DNA of 64,000 nucleotides, from the NCBI GenBank assembly GCA_031769625.1, contig JAUIMM010000115.1:13128501-13192500 (forward strand). The letters run 5' to 3'. Under the pieces are notes generated by a model. The model made no database searches, was not told the DNA's origin, and saw nothing but the letters and a program-made list of their open reading frames with translations. Of this stretch, positions 1 through 11,195 are shown piece by piece; the stretch's first letter is position 1; the number at the start of each line of letters is the position of its first letter. The position numbers and the translations under genes are program-made. The DNA is from Taudactylus pleione. Its lineage: Eukaryota; Chordata; Amphibia; Anura; Myobatrachidae.

Positions 1-844
1 ATACTGGAATTTAAGGTTCTGGTCATGAGTGATATCTGGAAATAGTTTGAATTCTAGCAATAGCAAACTGGATAAGAAACGTTCCAAGGTCAGGAGCTGG
101 GGGAAAGCAGGCAATTGATATGAATAAATAGGAAATGGTACATATCTAAATAGACAGGACATATTCTGGCAACTAGGTAGTGATTAAGCCCTCTTTATCA
201 GGATACAGGATCCACCTTTGGGCAGGATCTTCTTTCTGTTGTGAGAAGTATGGATGGGACCAGCATTTGGAGGGTGTTCAGATTCCTGTTGTGCCATTTG
301 GAGGATCCTGGGGTACCACCAGGTGAGTTGGCTTTCAACTTAGATATATTAATGTATGTGCTATTATCATGTGGCATAACAGTATGCAATTATATGACCC
401 AAAATGGGTGCTATTATCATGTAGCATTAGGGACACTGGTACAGAAACATCTTGGCACGGCCTGGTGCTTAAACATATCAATGCAAATATATGCAACAAA
501 GATCTCTGGATTCCTATTATCATATAGTATTCAAATCTTATTGCAGGTCTTTTGCAGTGTGCTATGGGGCCTTTTTTCTTGTCTATATTAAACACCACCC
601 TTTCATGCACATGTGAAAGACCATTAAGTTGATCTGAGCAGCCACCATTTTGTATTGCACTTTTTTCAGTTAACCCTTCTATGGAAAGAACAAATTCTCA
701 GACATTGACATGAGAGTTTAAACGAGATGCTTGTGTTGTCGGCTTTTAAATATTTTTTTTTTATGTGTATACTATTCCTTTACCCTTCTTTCTCGTTTTA
801 ATTGATTGAGGTTTAATGTTCTTGTATCCATGCATAGTGACCTT
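1..844. other. No recognised gene or element
   Basis: I find no open reading frame resembling a known protein and no clear element ends. The short open frames here have no recognisable domain. A small duplicated phrase built on tgctattatcatgt occurs near 360 and 410. Confidence 0.5.
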
Positions 845-1130
845 TTTTTGTCATGTTAATGCATCCTTTCTAAGAATGTTTATTATGTACCAATTATGTA
901 TTGGGTTCATGTTAATGCTTCCTTTTCAACAATGCCTCCTTATCAATTATGTATTGTGTTCATGCTGATACATCCTTTTTAAGTATGTTTATAATTACTG
1001 GTTATATAGTGTGATCATGCTAATGCAACCTCTTGTTTACTATTTATCGATTATGTATCATGATTTTGTTATTTATGAATGTTTATTGCTTACTGATTGT
1101 GTATTGTAATTATGTTATTGTATTCGTAAA
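845..1130. repeat. Degenerate AT-rich tandem repeat, unit about 60-65 bp
   Basis: A phrase of the form attatgtattg.gttcatgttaatgc.tcctttt recurs about every 60 bases from roughly 850 to 1125 with many substitutions. This is an old, diverged tandem duplication. No coding potential is visible. Confidence 0.55.
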
Positions 1131-1504
1131 TAATACTTTACATATGTCATTGCTTACATTTTATTGCCTTTACAATATTGTCTTACATGTGCTCCCAGGA
1201 TCCCGTTAGATCTGGCTGCTCTCCAGACTAATGTCTTCCTCAACTGTCCGGCTTCTGTCTGCAGCTGCAGGCATGGCGTCCCCCCAGGAGGTCTATTCAA
1301 CACTGGTTCCATAGACAGTGCCATGTTAGAATGACAACATTTAGATGTCTGGCCAGTCCCGAGAAGGCAGGTCCCAACCACATGAGTGGCTGGACCAATC
1401 AGCAGCAAGGACGCTTTCTTAATTACTCAGGTGCTGGCAAGTAGTGCCCAGTACAACTTCTTTCCTGGAGGCCTCAATAATATGGCTCCTGGATTCTGGG
1501 TCTT
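1131..1504. other. No recognised gene or element
   Basis: The sequence is ordinary, with one slightly GC-richer stretch around 1190-1320. No protein family, TE end or RNA gene was recognised. Confidence 0.45.
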
Positions 1505-1935
1505 CATAGTGAATCATGTTATCCTGTTGTGCTATCTTGTTATCCTACTGTGCTATCCTGCTGTTTATCCAGCACTGTGCAATCCTGAAATCATGAGGTG
1601 AAATCCTGCTAATCCACACTGTGCAATCCTGTTATCCTGCTGGGTTATCCGTTTCCACCTGCACTGCGCAATCCTGCTAATCTACACTTTGCAGTCCTGT
1701 TATCCTGCTGTACCTGCACTGTGCAAACTTGAATCCTGCAGTGCAACCCTGCCAATCTGCAGTGTGTAATCTTGATATCCTGATGGACAATCCTGCATCC
1801 CTGCATCATGCTATCTTGATATCCTGTTTAGTATTTTGGGGATTCCTGCATACTTGCATGGTGCAAACCTGTACCTTTGTTACATGTACTCTGAATTGTA
1901 TTCCAAAGATCCTGCATACCTGCACCTTGTAAATT
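1505..1935. repeat. Degenerate minisatellite built on gcactgtgcaatcctg
   Basis: Short variants of 'actgtgcaatcctg', 'ttatcctgctg' and 'cctgctaatcc' recur throughout at irregular spacing. The pattern suggests an old array with mixed units of roughly 20-60 bases. Open frames crossing it are artefacts of the repeat. Confidence 0.6.
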
Positions 1936-2144
1936 TGCAGACTCTAGCTACCTGTACCTGTGCAATTGTTCACTGCTATTGCCATCTCCTCTAATTCATG
2001 ATATTTAAGATAGATTCTAGTCTTCAAGATGTGTAAATTATACAGCCATCCAGCTTCACTAACGGTCCAGCTGTCACAGCTAGTCCAAGGGGTTCTGACC
2101 GGAACCCCAATCCTCCTAGTGGCATGAGAGTTTCTACTGGCCAA

Positions 2145-2640
2145 ATTGATTTGACTGGGAAACCAGCCCCAAAAGTGGACCTGGTGGATTATTTGGCTAG
2201 CAGGCTAGAGAAACAAGAAGCTAAGGCCAACTCATGCAGTACCTAGTAGACCTAATTGTATGGATGTTATATAGGTCTCGTTAACAAATCAAGCAACACC
2301 TCCAGAGGTCAACCTAGGACTATCCTTCATCTCTCCTCACACTCCTAATTAGAAAGATGGTGCCATATCTGTAACTGAAAAAATCTTCTGTGTCAGTATG
2401 TTTACCAGCCCTGTTCGACATTGGAGCAGCTGGAAATTTTATTTCTGCCACCTTGGTGAAAAAAATTGCATTATCTTTGACACCTATGCTTACTCCAATT
2501 TATCTTACCACTGCAGATGGAAGTCAAATTCCTTGTGGCACCATTCTTCAGTAAACTCTTCCATTGAACCTCTCAGTAGGTGTACTTCACTCTGAGTCCA
2601 TTTTGCTCCTGGTAATCCTAAAGATTTTCTGTCAACTCAT
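2145..2640 (+). mobile_element. Ty3/Gypsy fragment with aspartic protease (plus strand)
   Basis: In the frame beginning near 2408 the translation reads ALFDIGAAGNFISATL and continues to TTADGSQIPCG. This matches a Ty3/Gypsy retropepsin, with DIGA in place of the usual D-S/T-G-A active site. The following sequence contains an in-frame stop near 2550 and then decays. The piece lies next to a minus-strand Gypsy pol, so either two copies are present or an inversion has occurred. It is non-functional. Confidence 0.65.
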
Positions 2641-2689
2641 TCTTAGTTTCTGGGGATTCACTGAGCCAATAAAGGCAGACAATTTTGAT

Positions 2690-3305
2690 GAACAGTTGAA
2701 CAAGAACTGGAGCTGATGGAAGGCTTTAGAGCACAACAAAATGTGCGCTCTTGAAAAACGAATCCGCCACTACCCAGATGGTGGTATATTTGTTAGACGG
2801 TGAAGATCGTTAACAAAGTCCATGGAAATGTGGGACTAGGGATCACTCAGAATAGGCAATGGCAGTAACAGCCCCATGGGAATTTGCCTGGATACCTTGT
2901 GCTGTGCACATTTAGAACAGGCTGAGACAGATTGTTTTACATCTTGGCAGATTGTAGTGCCAGCAATAATTTTGAATAATGATTTCCAGCGTCTTTTGGA
3001 CCTCAGCGAATCTTGAGCAGTGTGCCCATTGAATAAGTGTTTTTTGAAGATTTGGAGGAACTAAGGTCTTAACCAAATGAGAGGAGGAGATCTGAGTCAA
3101 AGCTGCTACACACTGCAGATTAATAACACATACAGTATGAAGGTCAAAATGAGATAAAAACAATGACCATTGGCTTGGTGTGGATTCATACACTGAGCTA
3201 ATTTCAGGTATATACTGTAAGGTTCTTATGGTCTGTGTATACATAAATAGGAAACTGAACACCCCCTAAAAGGTGTCTACACTCTTCCAGGGCTAGCTTC
3301 ATAGC
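2690..3305 (-). pseudogene. Gypsy pol fragment: end of RNase H, integrase zinc finger and start of integrase core
   Basis: On the minus strand the translation contains LQKTLIQWAHCSRFAEVQKT, then the HHCC-like region ending CKTICLSLF. It continues in broken frames through ACSKCAQHK, a 'SHISMDFV'-like segment, and the start of the catalytic core near 2750. This is the order expected for Ty3/Gypsy integrase. The upstream part of the same pol resumes at 4909-5092 and 6724-7145, after inserted elements. Stops and frameshifts make it a pseudogene. Confidence 0.7.
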
Positions 3306-4259
3306 TAAGGATACTGGATTTCAACCTCTATATGCACCTACCTATACCTTCTAAACCCTGCCTATAAACCTCAAAAATTGACGCTACTTGCGTACGCAGT
3401 CATACAGTAAAATAAAGACTTTAGACCTTGAACATGTGTTCCAAAGCACAAAGTATTATTCAAGTAAAGTACAGTCAGTTACACGCTGTGATCTAAGTAC
3501 AATTTAGCGCAAAGAATTATACAGACCCAAGATACAGTCATACATACGCACGCGCTCTGGACCAGATACCGGCATCAGCAAGAAACCTCCGTCAATCAGC
3601 AAGAATACTCCAGACTGGAGTCACAACACACACATTTATACCCTCACAGAAACAGACAAAACAATAGAGGAGTTTGTTGCAGATCCCATTGTTCCAAGTG
3701 CAGGTGCATTTGTTACAGGGCATTTAACAGGTTGGTTCAAATGGACACAGAACAGCCTCTAACAGCTTGTTGCCTCCTCTATTTCCCCTGCATGCAAATC
3801 TAGGCTGTTGGTTTCACAAAATACATTTTGGTGCTTTATATCTCTACTGTCCAATAAGTTGAGAATGTATGTTGCGATCTTCACACCGATGATACCGGGA
3901 AGCTGTTGAGAAAGTGTGGATCAGTATAATATCAAACACGGCTTACTTATCACGTATTAAACCTTAGATACTAAAATAGTCTTTATTTTACAGCATTTGT
4001 AATAAATGTATAAAACTTGGATCTTATACTTTAAAGCTATGGGACCTTTTATGTGAGTGTGCATCATGTAAGTATTAGGGGTTTGGGAAAAGGTGCTAGT
4101 TAGTTTTATCTGATTTGGGGCAGATGTGCACGCATGCAGCTAATAAACAGCATTCGCATGCAGGATATTGTGCATTCGCTACTGTGCGTCATGTTAGCAG
4201 CGCAACTGTGTGTAACGTGCGGTGTTCATGCATGTGATTCTATTTATGATGGATTTAGC

Positions 4260-4296
<37 letters not shown>

Positions 4297-4908
4297 CATA
4301 CACACACACACACATATCTCATTCCTTACTAACAGTTTCAGATTGCAATGCAAATGTGTTATGGGCAGTGAGCTTCACTTCTCAAACAAGGTGGAGACCC
4401 CCATCTGTGAAGCTGGGGCCATTCCATCTGAGAGTGAGACTAAAACCTGTTTAGGATTCAGACAAATTCAATTGTGTAGATCAATGTCTGGATTATATTA
4501 CAATTGCCACAACTATACTTGTCTATATACAGGGATTCCCAATTTGTATGTAAAACACTCACAGTATTCTGGTGTATTGTCTATTCTATTTACTTTTCTC
4601 AGGAGGCTGTTTTTCTAGTTGTTTTGGTATTTCTCTATGCAAAGTTGTCCCCAGAATGGGCTTTGTGTACATCAGGGCATGATTTCTGGAAGGATTACTA
4701 AAAAGTCTTCTAATGCTAATAAGTCATTTTTTATCTATGTTAAACACTGTCGGTATGTGTCTGGGGAAGAGTGTTACTCTGTGGTTTTGACAAAATGGCG
4801 TTGTGTGATATATTTCTAAGATGGAGTCTTGTCGCCATTCGTGAGATGGCGTCGCACAGATTCCGATTGTAAACAGATTCTGTCTCAGCTGATTATCCGG
4901 CTTTGACA
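3306..4908 (-). mobile_element. Solo LTR related to the 38-49 kb provirus
   Basis: Long stretches match both provirus LTRs. One lies around 3430-3620 (ttccaaagcacaaa, gttacacgctgtgatctaa, gaaacctccgtcaa). Another is the outer end at 4790-4908 (aacagattctgtctcagc, ending gctttgaca). The copy is about 1.6 kb against about 1.07 kb for the provirus LTRs, because it holds extra sequence including a TA/CA microsatellite near 4260. TAGC lies on both sides (3302-3305 and 4909-4912), a candidate 4-bp target duplication. It interrupts the Gypsy pol between its RNase H halves. The left boundary is less certain than the right. Confidence 0.65.
4256..4316. repeat. (TA)n(CA)n microsatellite
   Basis: Alternating ta and ca dinucleotides inside the solo LTR. 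The short open frame that crosses it is not a gene. Confidence 0.9.
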
Positions 4909-5092
4909 TAGCCAATAGCTACTTCGATAGAATCATTTTTCTCAGCAAGCAAGAATTATTTTTTAGAAAAGAACCCGCATGTATTAAACTTGCCGTCTCA
5001 CGCCCTTTCAGAAAGAACTGCTCCGACTCCCATGGAGGATGCAACTACCTCTATGTAGAAAGGCAGTGTAACATCAGGTTTTTCAGGATGGT
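4909..5092 (-). pseudogene. Gypsy RNase H fragment
   Basis: Minus-strand translation gives TLPFYIEVVASSMGVGAVLS and then a CGFFSKK-like motif with stops. This is the N-terminal part of a Ty3/Gypsy RNase H domain, where the usual pattern is an acidic residue in the first strand followed by GVGAVL. It joins in order with 2690-3305 downstream and 6724-7145 upstream once the intervening insertions are removed. Confidence 0.65.
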
Positions 5093-5105
5093 AGCAGAGA
5101 TAAAT

Positions 5106-5487
5106 GCTTGTTTATTATTATTATTATTCTCCTTTATTTATATGGTGCCACAAGAGCTCCGCAGTGCCTCACAAAGACGCACACATATTCCGCAGCGCTG
5201 TACAGAGAATTTCTTACCATTCATATCTGTCCCAGCCCCAGTGGAGCTTACAATCTCCTCTACCACATGCTCACAAACATACACACTATGGTCAATTTTG
5301 TGGGGAGCCAATTAACCTACCAGTATATATTTTTGGAGTGTGGGAGGAAACTGGAGTACCCAGAGGAAACCCACGCAAGCACAGGGAGAATATACAAACT
5401 CCATACAGTTAGGGCCGTAGTGGGAATCGAACCCATGACCTCAGTGCTGTGAGGCAGTAACGCTAACCATTACACCATCTGTGCTGC
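5106..5487 (-). mobile_element. V-SINE (tRNA-derived head, conserved central domain), minus orientation
   Basis: Read on the minus strand, the right end has a tRNA-like head with a B box (GGGTTCGATTCC near 5425-5437). This is followed by the conserved V-SINE core (gtatattctccctgtg, gcgtgggtttcctc, ccagtttcctcccaca). The left end is an (ATT)n tail near 5108-5125, as in SINEs mobilised by L2-type LINEs. A second, plus-strand copy lies at 59816-60003. It is not a functional tRNA gene. Confidence 0.85.
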
Positions 5488-5540
5488 AAATGAGCAAAGA
5501 AGACAGCGACTTACAGTACAAAACAATGCAGGACATGGAC

Positions 5541-5981
5541 ATGGGGCCTGATTCATTACCTAACGCAACTGCGAATGCAATAGCGATTACACACGCAGTC
5601 TCACTGCGAAAGTATGTTAATCCATTGCGATTGCTATGTCGTTGCAGCATTACATAAGGACGCCCACTTTACCTTACACACATCCGTAATGTTTAGCAAG
5701 ACTGCGAAACCACCATCGCAGCCTCATGCACACTTGCACAAAGTCAGACCTTACTCAGAAATTGTTAACTTCATCGCACACTATGAGTCTGCATTTTGCC
5801 AACCCCCCCATCACCTACCACAAATGGTACTTCCTGTCAATCACTCTGCGGTGTCACTGCAATCGCAGTTCCATTCGCAGTGGCAGGTACATGCATGTGC
5901 ACTGCGATGCATGATCAGACTGCAACAATTGGCCGATCACGTGCATAATCACAGTTGCGATCAGTAATGACTCAGGACCAT
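5541..5981. mobile_element. MITE, terminal inverted repeats atgg(g/t)(g/c)cctga.tcattac
   Basis: The left end (atggggcctgattcattac) and the reverse complement of the right end (atggtcctgagtcattac) match over about 39 bp with a few differences. There is no coding content. The 'gggcctgattca' end is shared by several elements here (7406, 34326, 37948), suggesting one broad non-autonomous superfamily. No clear target duplication was found. Confidence 0.65.
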
Positions 5982-6044
5982 AATTTATAAACATTTTTGC
6001 AATAGCGATCATACCACTCAAAAGCAGCAGGGCATCAGCTACCA

Positions 6045-6723
6045 AGTGTTAATTGCCCTTGTGGGGAGTTTGGAGTAGATGATCGTATGAGTAAGGGAAG
6101 GAGAAGAACATGAAGGAAGAGGACCCTGCTCATGAGATCTTACATTCTAAAGGGGTGGGGCAGACAGACAGGGGTTGACACAGAAGGGGAAGACAGTGAG
6201 GAAGAAACATGGAGCAGCAGGTTAGGATGAGAGCTGGAAGTCTTTGATGAAATAGTGGGTCTTGAGAGCTTGTTTCAAGATTTGTAGAGAGGTGAAATGT
6301 CTGAGAGGGACAGAGTTCCAGAGGTAGGGAGCAGCACAGGTAAAATCTTGGAGGTGGCAGTGGGAAAAAGTGATAATTTGTCAAAAGATGGATTTGTTGA
6401 GCGAAGCAGGTAGGCAGGAGTGTTAATTGAGATGAGATCAGAGATGTAAATGGGAAAGGATTGGGTGAGGGCTTTGTACTGTAAGTGAATGTAAGAACCT
6501 TGAATTGGGTTCTGAAGGGGAAGGGGAACCAATGTAGGACTTTTAGGAGAGGGGAGGCAGATGTAGAATGTTTGGAGAGGAAGATGAGCTGAGCCGCAGC
6601 ATTGAGAACAGACTGGGGTGGAGAGAGTTGGGAGTCAGGGAGGCCAGATAAGAGGAGGTTACAATAGTCCAATCTGGAGATGACCAGTGAGTGGATGAGG
6701 GTCTTAGTTACTAAATAGTTCAA
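6045..6723 (-). mobile_element. L2/CR1-type LINE 3' part with reverse transcriptase C-terminus
   Basis: A minus-strand open frame of 197 codons (6130-6723) carries ISRLDYCNLLLSGLP, then LNAAAQLIF, SPLLKVLHWFPFPFRTQFKV and later LCCSLPLELCPS. This is the conserved C-terminal end of L2-type non-LTR retrotransposon reverse transcriptases (thumb region to stop). The element is 5'-truncated at the junction with Gypsy sequence near 6723. The frame is open but covers only the last fifth of a normal ORF2. Confidence 0.8.
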
Positions 6724-7145
6724 CTACATTGTTAGCATCAACAGGCCAGTCCACAGGATTAGCACCTTTCTTGGTGAAAGATGTAATGGGCAAATCAACA
6801 GTGGAGTTAACTTGAATTAATTTGTAGTAATAGTTAGCAAATCCTAGGAGCCACTCTATTGCCTTGAGATAGGTACTGTAGGTTGGGGGCTCTGGAGGAT
6901 TGCTTGAAGTTTCTCAGGATCCATCTGGAGATCTTTTCCCAAAATGATATACCCCGAGAATGGTATGGTGCTGACTTTGAAGACACATTTCTCCAGTTTA
7001 CAAAATATATTATTCTGACATAGGCAAGTATGCACCTCTTTTGTTTATCTACGATGGGACTCTAGATCTGTGGAGAAAATAAGAATAACGTCAAGACACA
7101 AATCTGGAAAACTGCTGAAGACCCAAATGCATTAGAAGATACTCT
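6724..7145 (-). pseudogene. Gypsy reverse transcriptase / RNase H linker fragment
   Basis: Minus-strand translation contains a segment ending AIEWLLGFANYYYKLIQ followed by PITSFTKKGANPVDWP. This is the classic Ty3/Gypsy junction between the reverse transcriptase connection and RNase H. Upstream residues toward 7145 are RT-like but full of stops. It is the most 5' preserved part of the minus-strand Gypsy copy. Confidence 0.7.
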
Positions 7146-7405
7146 TAGTGCCCATCCTAAATGTTAAAAACTGTTTTCCATTCATATCCTGATATACTAG
7201 TGATAGGTGATAGTTTATAGGTGAATGATTAGTAATAGATGGGTTATAGGTGATAAAAGGGCTATAGGTGATAAATGGGTAAAAGGTAATAGATGGGTAT
7301 TATGTGATATGAGTTTGTATGTGATAAATGGGTGATAGGTGATAGATGGGTTGCAGTTAATAAATGAGTGATAGGTGATAGACTACAGGTGAAATATTGT
7401 TTATA

Positions 7406-8006
7406 GAGCCTGATTCTGAGTTGTTTGCTATGCTGATGTGTTCGCAAATGGAGCAATTTTTTGCCACTGCGCATGCGTCTGAGTCACGCTGTGCATGCGT
7501 GCATGTGTCTGAGTCACACTGTGCATGCGTCTGAGTCACACTGTGCATACATCAGTCACACTGTGCATGCGTCTGAGTCACACTGTGCATGTGTCAAGGT
7601 ATTTTACCGTAGTCGCCTGCTGTGAACCTTTAATCACAGTGTGATTGACAGACAGGGAGTGTTTGGGGGTGGTAATGGGTAGGGTAGCTAAAAACGCAGA
7701 CGTGTCTCGACTGTTTCGGGGGCATGTCACATCCTGCGTCTGTGATCCTGTATGCAGTTAACATGTCTCCGGCGTCTCAGTTACAGCGGCCATTCTGAGT
7801 GATCATAGACTTGCTCAAGGAGTTGATGTTTGCCTGATCTGCATCCGATGCTGTGTAAGTGTACGCAGTTGTGGGCAGCTATGATGGCTCAGCCTCAGGT
7901 GGGGGTCTCAGTACAAGTCCCGGCCCCTGCTGCAGTATTTTCACACATCTACAGCTACAAAAATCGCAGATGTGGGAGCTTTAGCGAACAACTCTGAATT
8001 GGGCCC
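7406..8006. mobile_element. MITE with 22-bp internal tandem repeat
   Basis: The left end (gagcctgattctgagttgtt) and the reverse complement of the right end (gggcccaattcagagttgtt) form an inverted repeat of about 25 bp that continues into ttygcta. The element sits inside the satellite array. No transposase is encoded. Confidence 0.65.
7474..7596. repeat. 22-bp tandem repeat (tctgagtcacactgtgcatgcg)
   Basis: About five to six copies of ctgagtcacactgtgcatgc, with small losses, lie inside the MITE at 7406-8006. Confidence 0.85.
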
Positions 8007-8232
8007 ACAGTTGAAAAATGGGTTATACTGTAGGTGTAAGATTGGTGTTAGGATATAGACTATTAGTAATAGACGAGTTTTAGGTGATAAATGAGTGATA
8101 ACTGTAATATGGGTGAAAAGTGACAGATTACAGATGAAATATGGTGTGGGTGATCGGTGATAGATGGGTGATAGATTGGGAATACTGTATGTGATAGTTA
8201 GTATGGGTGTCAGTTAATATCATAGGTAAGTG

Positions 8233-8505
8233 CAGGGCCTGCTCTACCGTAAGGCAGGTTTAGGCAGCTGCCTAGTGGTGCCAGGATCTGGGGGGTGCCA
8301 CAGAGTCTGCCCATCACAATATTAAGGATGTGTCTGAGAGAGACATTATTGTTGTACTAAATGCAGGTGGCGGCTGTGGAACTAAGATGATGCCTTCTCA
8401 CTTTCACCTGATGGGTTGGATAGTGGGTATTGGTGGCGGTGGTGGGGGGCAGCTCAGTAGGCTGCAGTTTTGCCTAGGGTGCCGAGAATCCTTGCACCTG
8501 CCCTG
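8233..8505. mobile_element. Non-autonomous hAT element with perfect 8-bp target duplication
   Basis: The 273-bp element begins cagggcctgctc and ends gcacctgccctg, giving imperfect inverted ends. It is flanked by ggtaagtg at 8225-8232 and 8506-8513. The 8-bp duplication and CAGGG ends are diagnostic of the hAT superfamily. It inserted in the satellite array after that array existed. Confidence 0.88.
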
Positions 8506-8513
8506 GGTAAGTG

Positions 8514-9545
8514 ATAGATAAGTTATGGGTGATAAATAGGTAAGAGTTGATAGATGTGTTAGGTGATAGATGAGTTATAGGTGATAAATAGGTAAGAGTT
8601 GATACAGTAGATGAGTTATAGGTGATAAGTAGGTAAGAGTTGATAGATGTGTTAGGTGATAGATAGATGAGTTATAGGTGATAAATAGGCAAGAGTTGAT
8701 AGATGTGTTAGGTGATAGATAGATGAGTTATAGGTGATAAATAGGCAAGAGTTGATAGATGTGTTAGGTGATAGATAGATGAGTTATATGTGATAAATAG
8801 GTAAAGGTTGATAGATGTGTTAGGTGATAGATAGATGAGTTATAGGTGATAAATAGGTAAGAGTTGATAGATATGTTAGGTGATAGATGAGTTATAGGTG
8901 ATAAATAGGTAAGAGCTGATACAGTAGATATGTTAGGTGATGGATAGATGAGTTATAATTGATAAATAGGTAAGAGTTGGTAGATGTGTTAGGTGATAGA
9001 TGAGTTATAGGTGATAAATCGGTAAGAGTTGATACAGTAGATGTGTTAGGTGATAGATAGATGAGTTATAATTGATAAATAGGTAAGAGATGGTAGATGT
9101 GTTAGGTGACAGATAGATGAGTTATAGGTGATAAATAGGTAAGAGTTGGTAGATGTGTTAGGTGATAGATAGATGAGTTATAGGTGAAAAATAGGTAAGA
9201 GTTGATAGATGTGTTAGGTGATAGATGAGTTATAGGTGATAAATAAGTAAGAGTTGATACTGCAGATGTGTTAGGTGAAGAGTTATAGGTGATAAATAGG
9301 TAAGAGTTGGTAGATGTTTTAGGTGACAGATAGATGAGTTATAGGTGATAAATAGGTAAGAGTTGGTAGATGTGTTAGGTGATAGATGAGTTATAGGTGA
9401 TAAATAAGTAAGAGTTGATACTGTAGATGTGTTAGGTGATGAGTTATAGGTGATACATAGGTAAGTTGGTAGATGTGTTAGGTGACAGATAGATGAGTTA
9501 TAGGTGATAAATAGGTAAGAGTTGATTGATGTGTTAGGTGGTAGA
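8514..9545. repeat. Higher-order tandem block, unit about 52-56 bp
   Basis: The phrase gataaataggtaagagttg + atagatgtgttaggtgatag + (atag)atgagttataggt repeats about 18 times. Units differ by presence or absence of a 4-bp 'taga' and by single substitutions (for example tgata/tggta), so this is younger than the flanking degenerate array. Confidence 0.85.
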
Positions 9546-10616
9546 TTACAGGGGAAAAACAGATTCTAAGTATTAGATTGTTATAGGTTATAGATGAATG
9601 ATAGGTTACAGGTGAAGTATGAGATATATGTGATAGATGGGTTATAGGTGATAAATTGTTGATATGTGATAGATAACATGTGAAATATGGGTGACAGGTG
9701 ATAGATGGGTGAAAGTTTATAATGATAGATGGGTGGTAGTTGATACATTGTAGATGTATGATTGGTAATAGATGGGTTAATGGTGATACATTGATAAAAG
9801 GGTTATAGGTGATATATGAGATATAGGTGCTAGATGGGTTATACAGTAGGTATTAGATTATAGGTTATAGATGATAGCTGATAAATGGGTAGATTTCTGA
9901 TCGCTGATATATTGTATTAAAGGTAAAATATGGGTTACAGGTAATGGGTGATAAGTGTTAGATTGGTGATAGGGGAAAGTTTATAAATGATAGAGGTAGT
10001 TATAAGTTTGTAGATGAATGATTGGTAATAGATGGGTTACAGGATGGATAATAGCTGGGTTATATGTGGTAAATGGGTGATAGGTGATAGATATGTGTTA
10101 GGTGATAGAATTATAGGTAAAATATGGGTTATAGGTCATAGATGGGTGAATTGTAATAGTTTATATTTTATAGATCAGTGACAATGTGATAGATGGGTTA
10201 TTAGATTATCAATTACAGGTGATAGATTTGTAACAGGTGAGCAATGGTTAATAGGTGACAGATTTGTGATAGTCATTAAATGGGTTATAGGTTATACATT
10301 ACAGGTACAATATGGGTTATATGTGATAGTTTGGTGATAGGTGATAATTTATTTGAGAAAGACAGGTGATAGTTTATAGCTGGTTCACATTTGATAGATT
10401 TGTGAAATGTGAAATTCGGGTTCTAGGCGATAGATGGGTTATAGAAGATATATTTTAGGTGATGGATGGTTTACAGGTGATAGATGGGTGATAGCTGATA
10501 GATTAAAGATAATATTTGGATTTATTGGTAAGAAATTGGTGATAAGTGATCATTTCTATGTGATGGGTGAAAGGTAATAGTTTATGTTTTATAGATGGGT
10601 TATATGTGGTAGATGT

Positions 10617-10804
10617 ATTTGGCATATTTTTGTTAACAATTATCATGTCGACAATCATAATGTCAACATGAGAATGTTGACATGGTTGTAATGTTGACAT
10701 GCTTGGCATGTCAATATTGATCACGTTCACATTCATCATATTGACAATGATGAATTGTTGACATGATTAGAATGAAATGTCGACAATGTTGACAAAACGT
10801 ACCA
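10617..10804. mobile_element. Foldback element rich in 'tgtcgaca/tgttgacat'
   Basis: The interval is dense in tgtcaacat, tgtcgacaat and their complements. The two ends are roughly inverted (ggcatatttttgttaacaat against the complement of gacaatgttgacaaaacgta). It is a small non-coding foldback or MITE. Confidence 0.55.
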
Positions 10805-10849
10805 GGTGGTCCATTGGTGACCTTGTTTGGTGGGTCCGGTAGCTCAAGC

Positions 10850-11195
10850 AGTGTCTTACAGAGATGTCAGTAAACTCTCCTTAGTGCCTAACCTTAACCT
10901 TGAGACACTCATTGTCCGATATTATTGGTGGCCCACAATCAATCAAGATGTAAAATTCTGTTCTAAATCTGCATAGCACAATGTATACAGGTAACTCCCA
11001 TGGGGCCATTACTGCTATTGCCTATACAAAGTGTTCCCTGGTTCCACATCTCCATGAATATTGTCACCGATCTTTCCACCATCTAAAAAATATACCACCA
11101 TCTGGCTAGTGGTGGATTGGTTTTTCAAGATGGCACATTTTGCCCGAGGTCTTCCACCAGCTCCAGTTCTTGTCCAACTGTTTTCTTAGTGATAG
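10850..11195 (+). pseudogene. Second Gypsy integrase fragment (plus strand)
   Basis: Plus-strand translation reads ETLIVRYYWWPTINQDVK, then a zinc-finger region with stops, then IWLVVDWFFKMAHFARGLPP. This covers the integrase HHCC to early catalytic core. It overlaps the same protein region as the minus-strand fragment at 2690-3305 and ends at the same phrase (ccagttcttg.ccaactgtt). It is therefore a distinct copy or the other half of an inverted duplication. Several stops are present. Confidence 0.65.

Larger units (their letters stand above)
7160..10612. repeat. 3.4-kb satellite-like array built on 'gataggtgataaatgggttata'
   Basis: Variants of a roughly 15-16-base motif (gatagatgggttatag, gtgataaatgggtgatag) fill the interval. 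A more regular higher-order block lies at 8514-9545. Two MITEs interrupt it at 7406-8006 and 8233-8505. There is no coding content. Confidence 0.9.

Noticed and set aside
5106..5487. tRNA gene (B box gggttcgattcc)
   Set aside because: The tRNA-like head is fused to the V-SINE central domain and tail, and it does not fold as a complete tRNA.
6130..6723. 197-codon open frame as a host gene
   Set aside because: It is the conserved C-terminal end of an L2-type reverse transcriptase, truncated at its 5' side.
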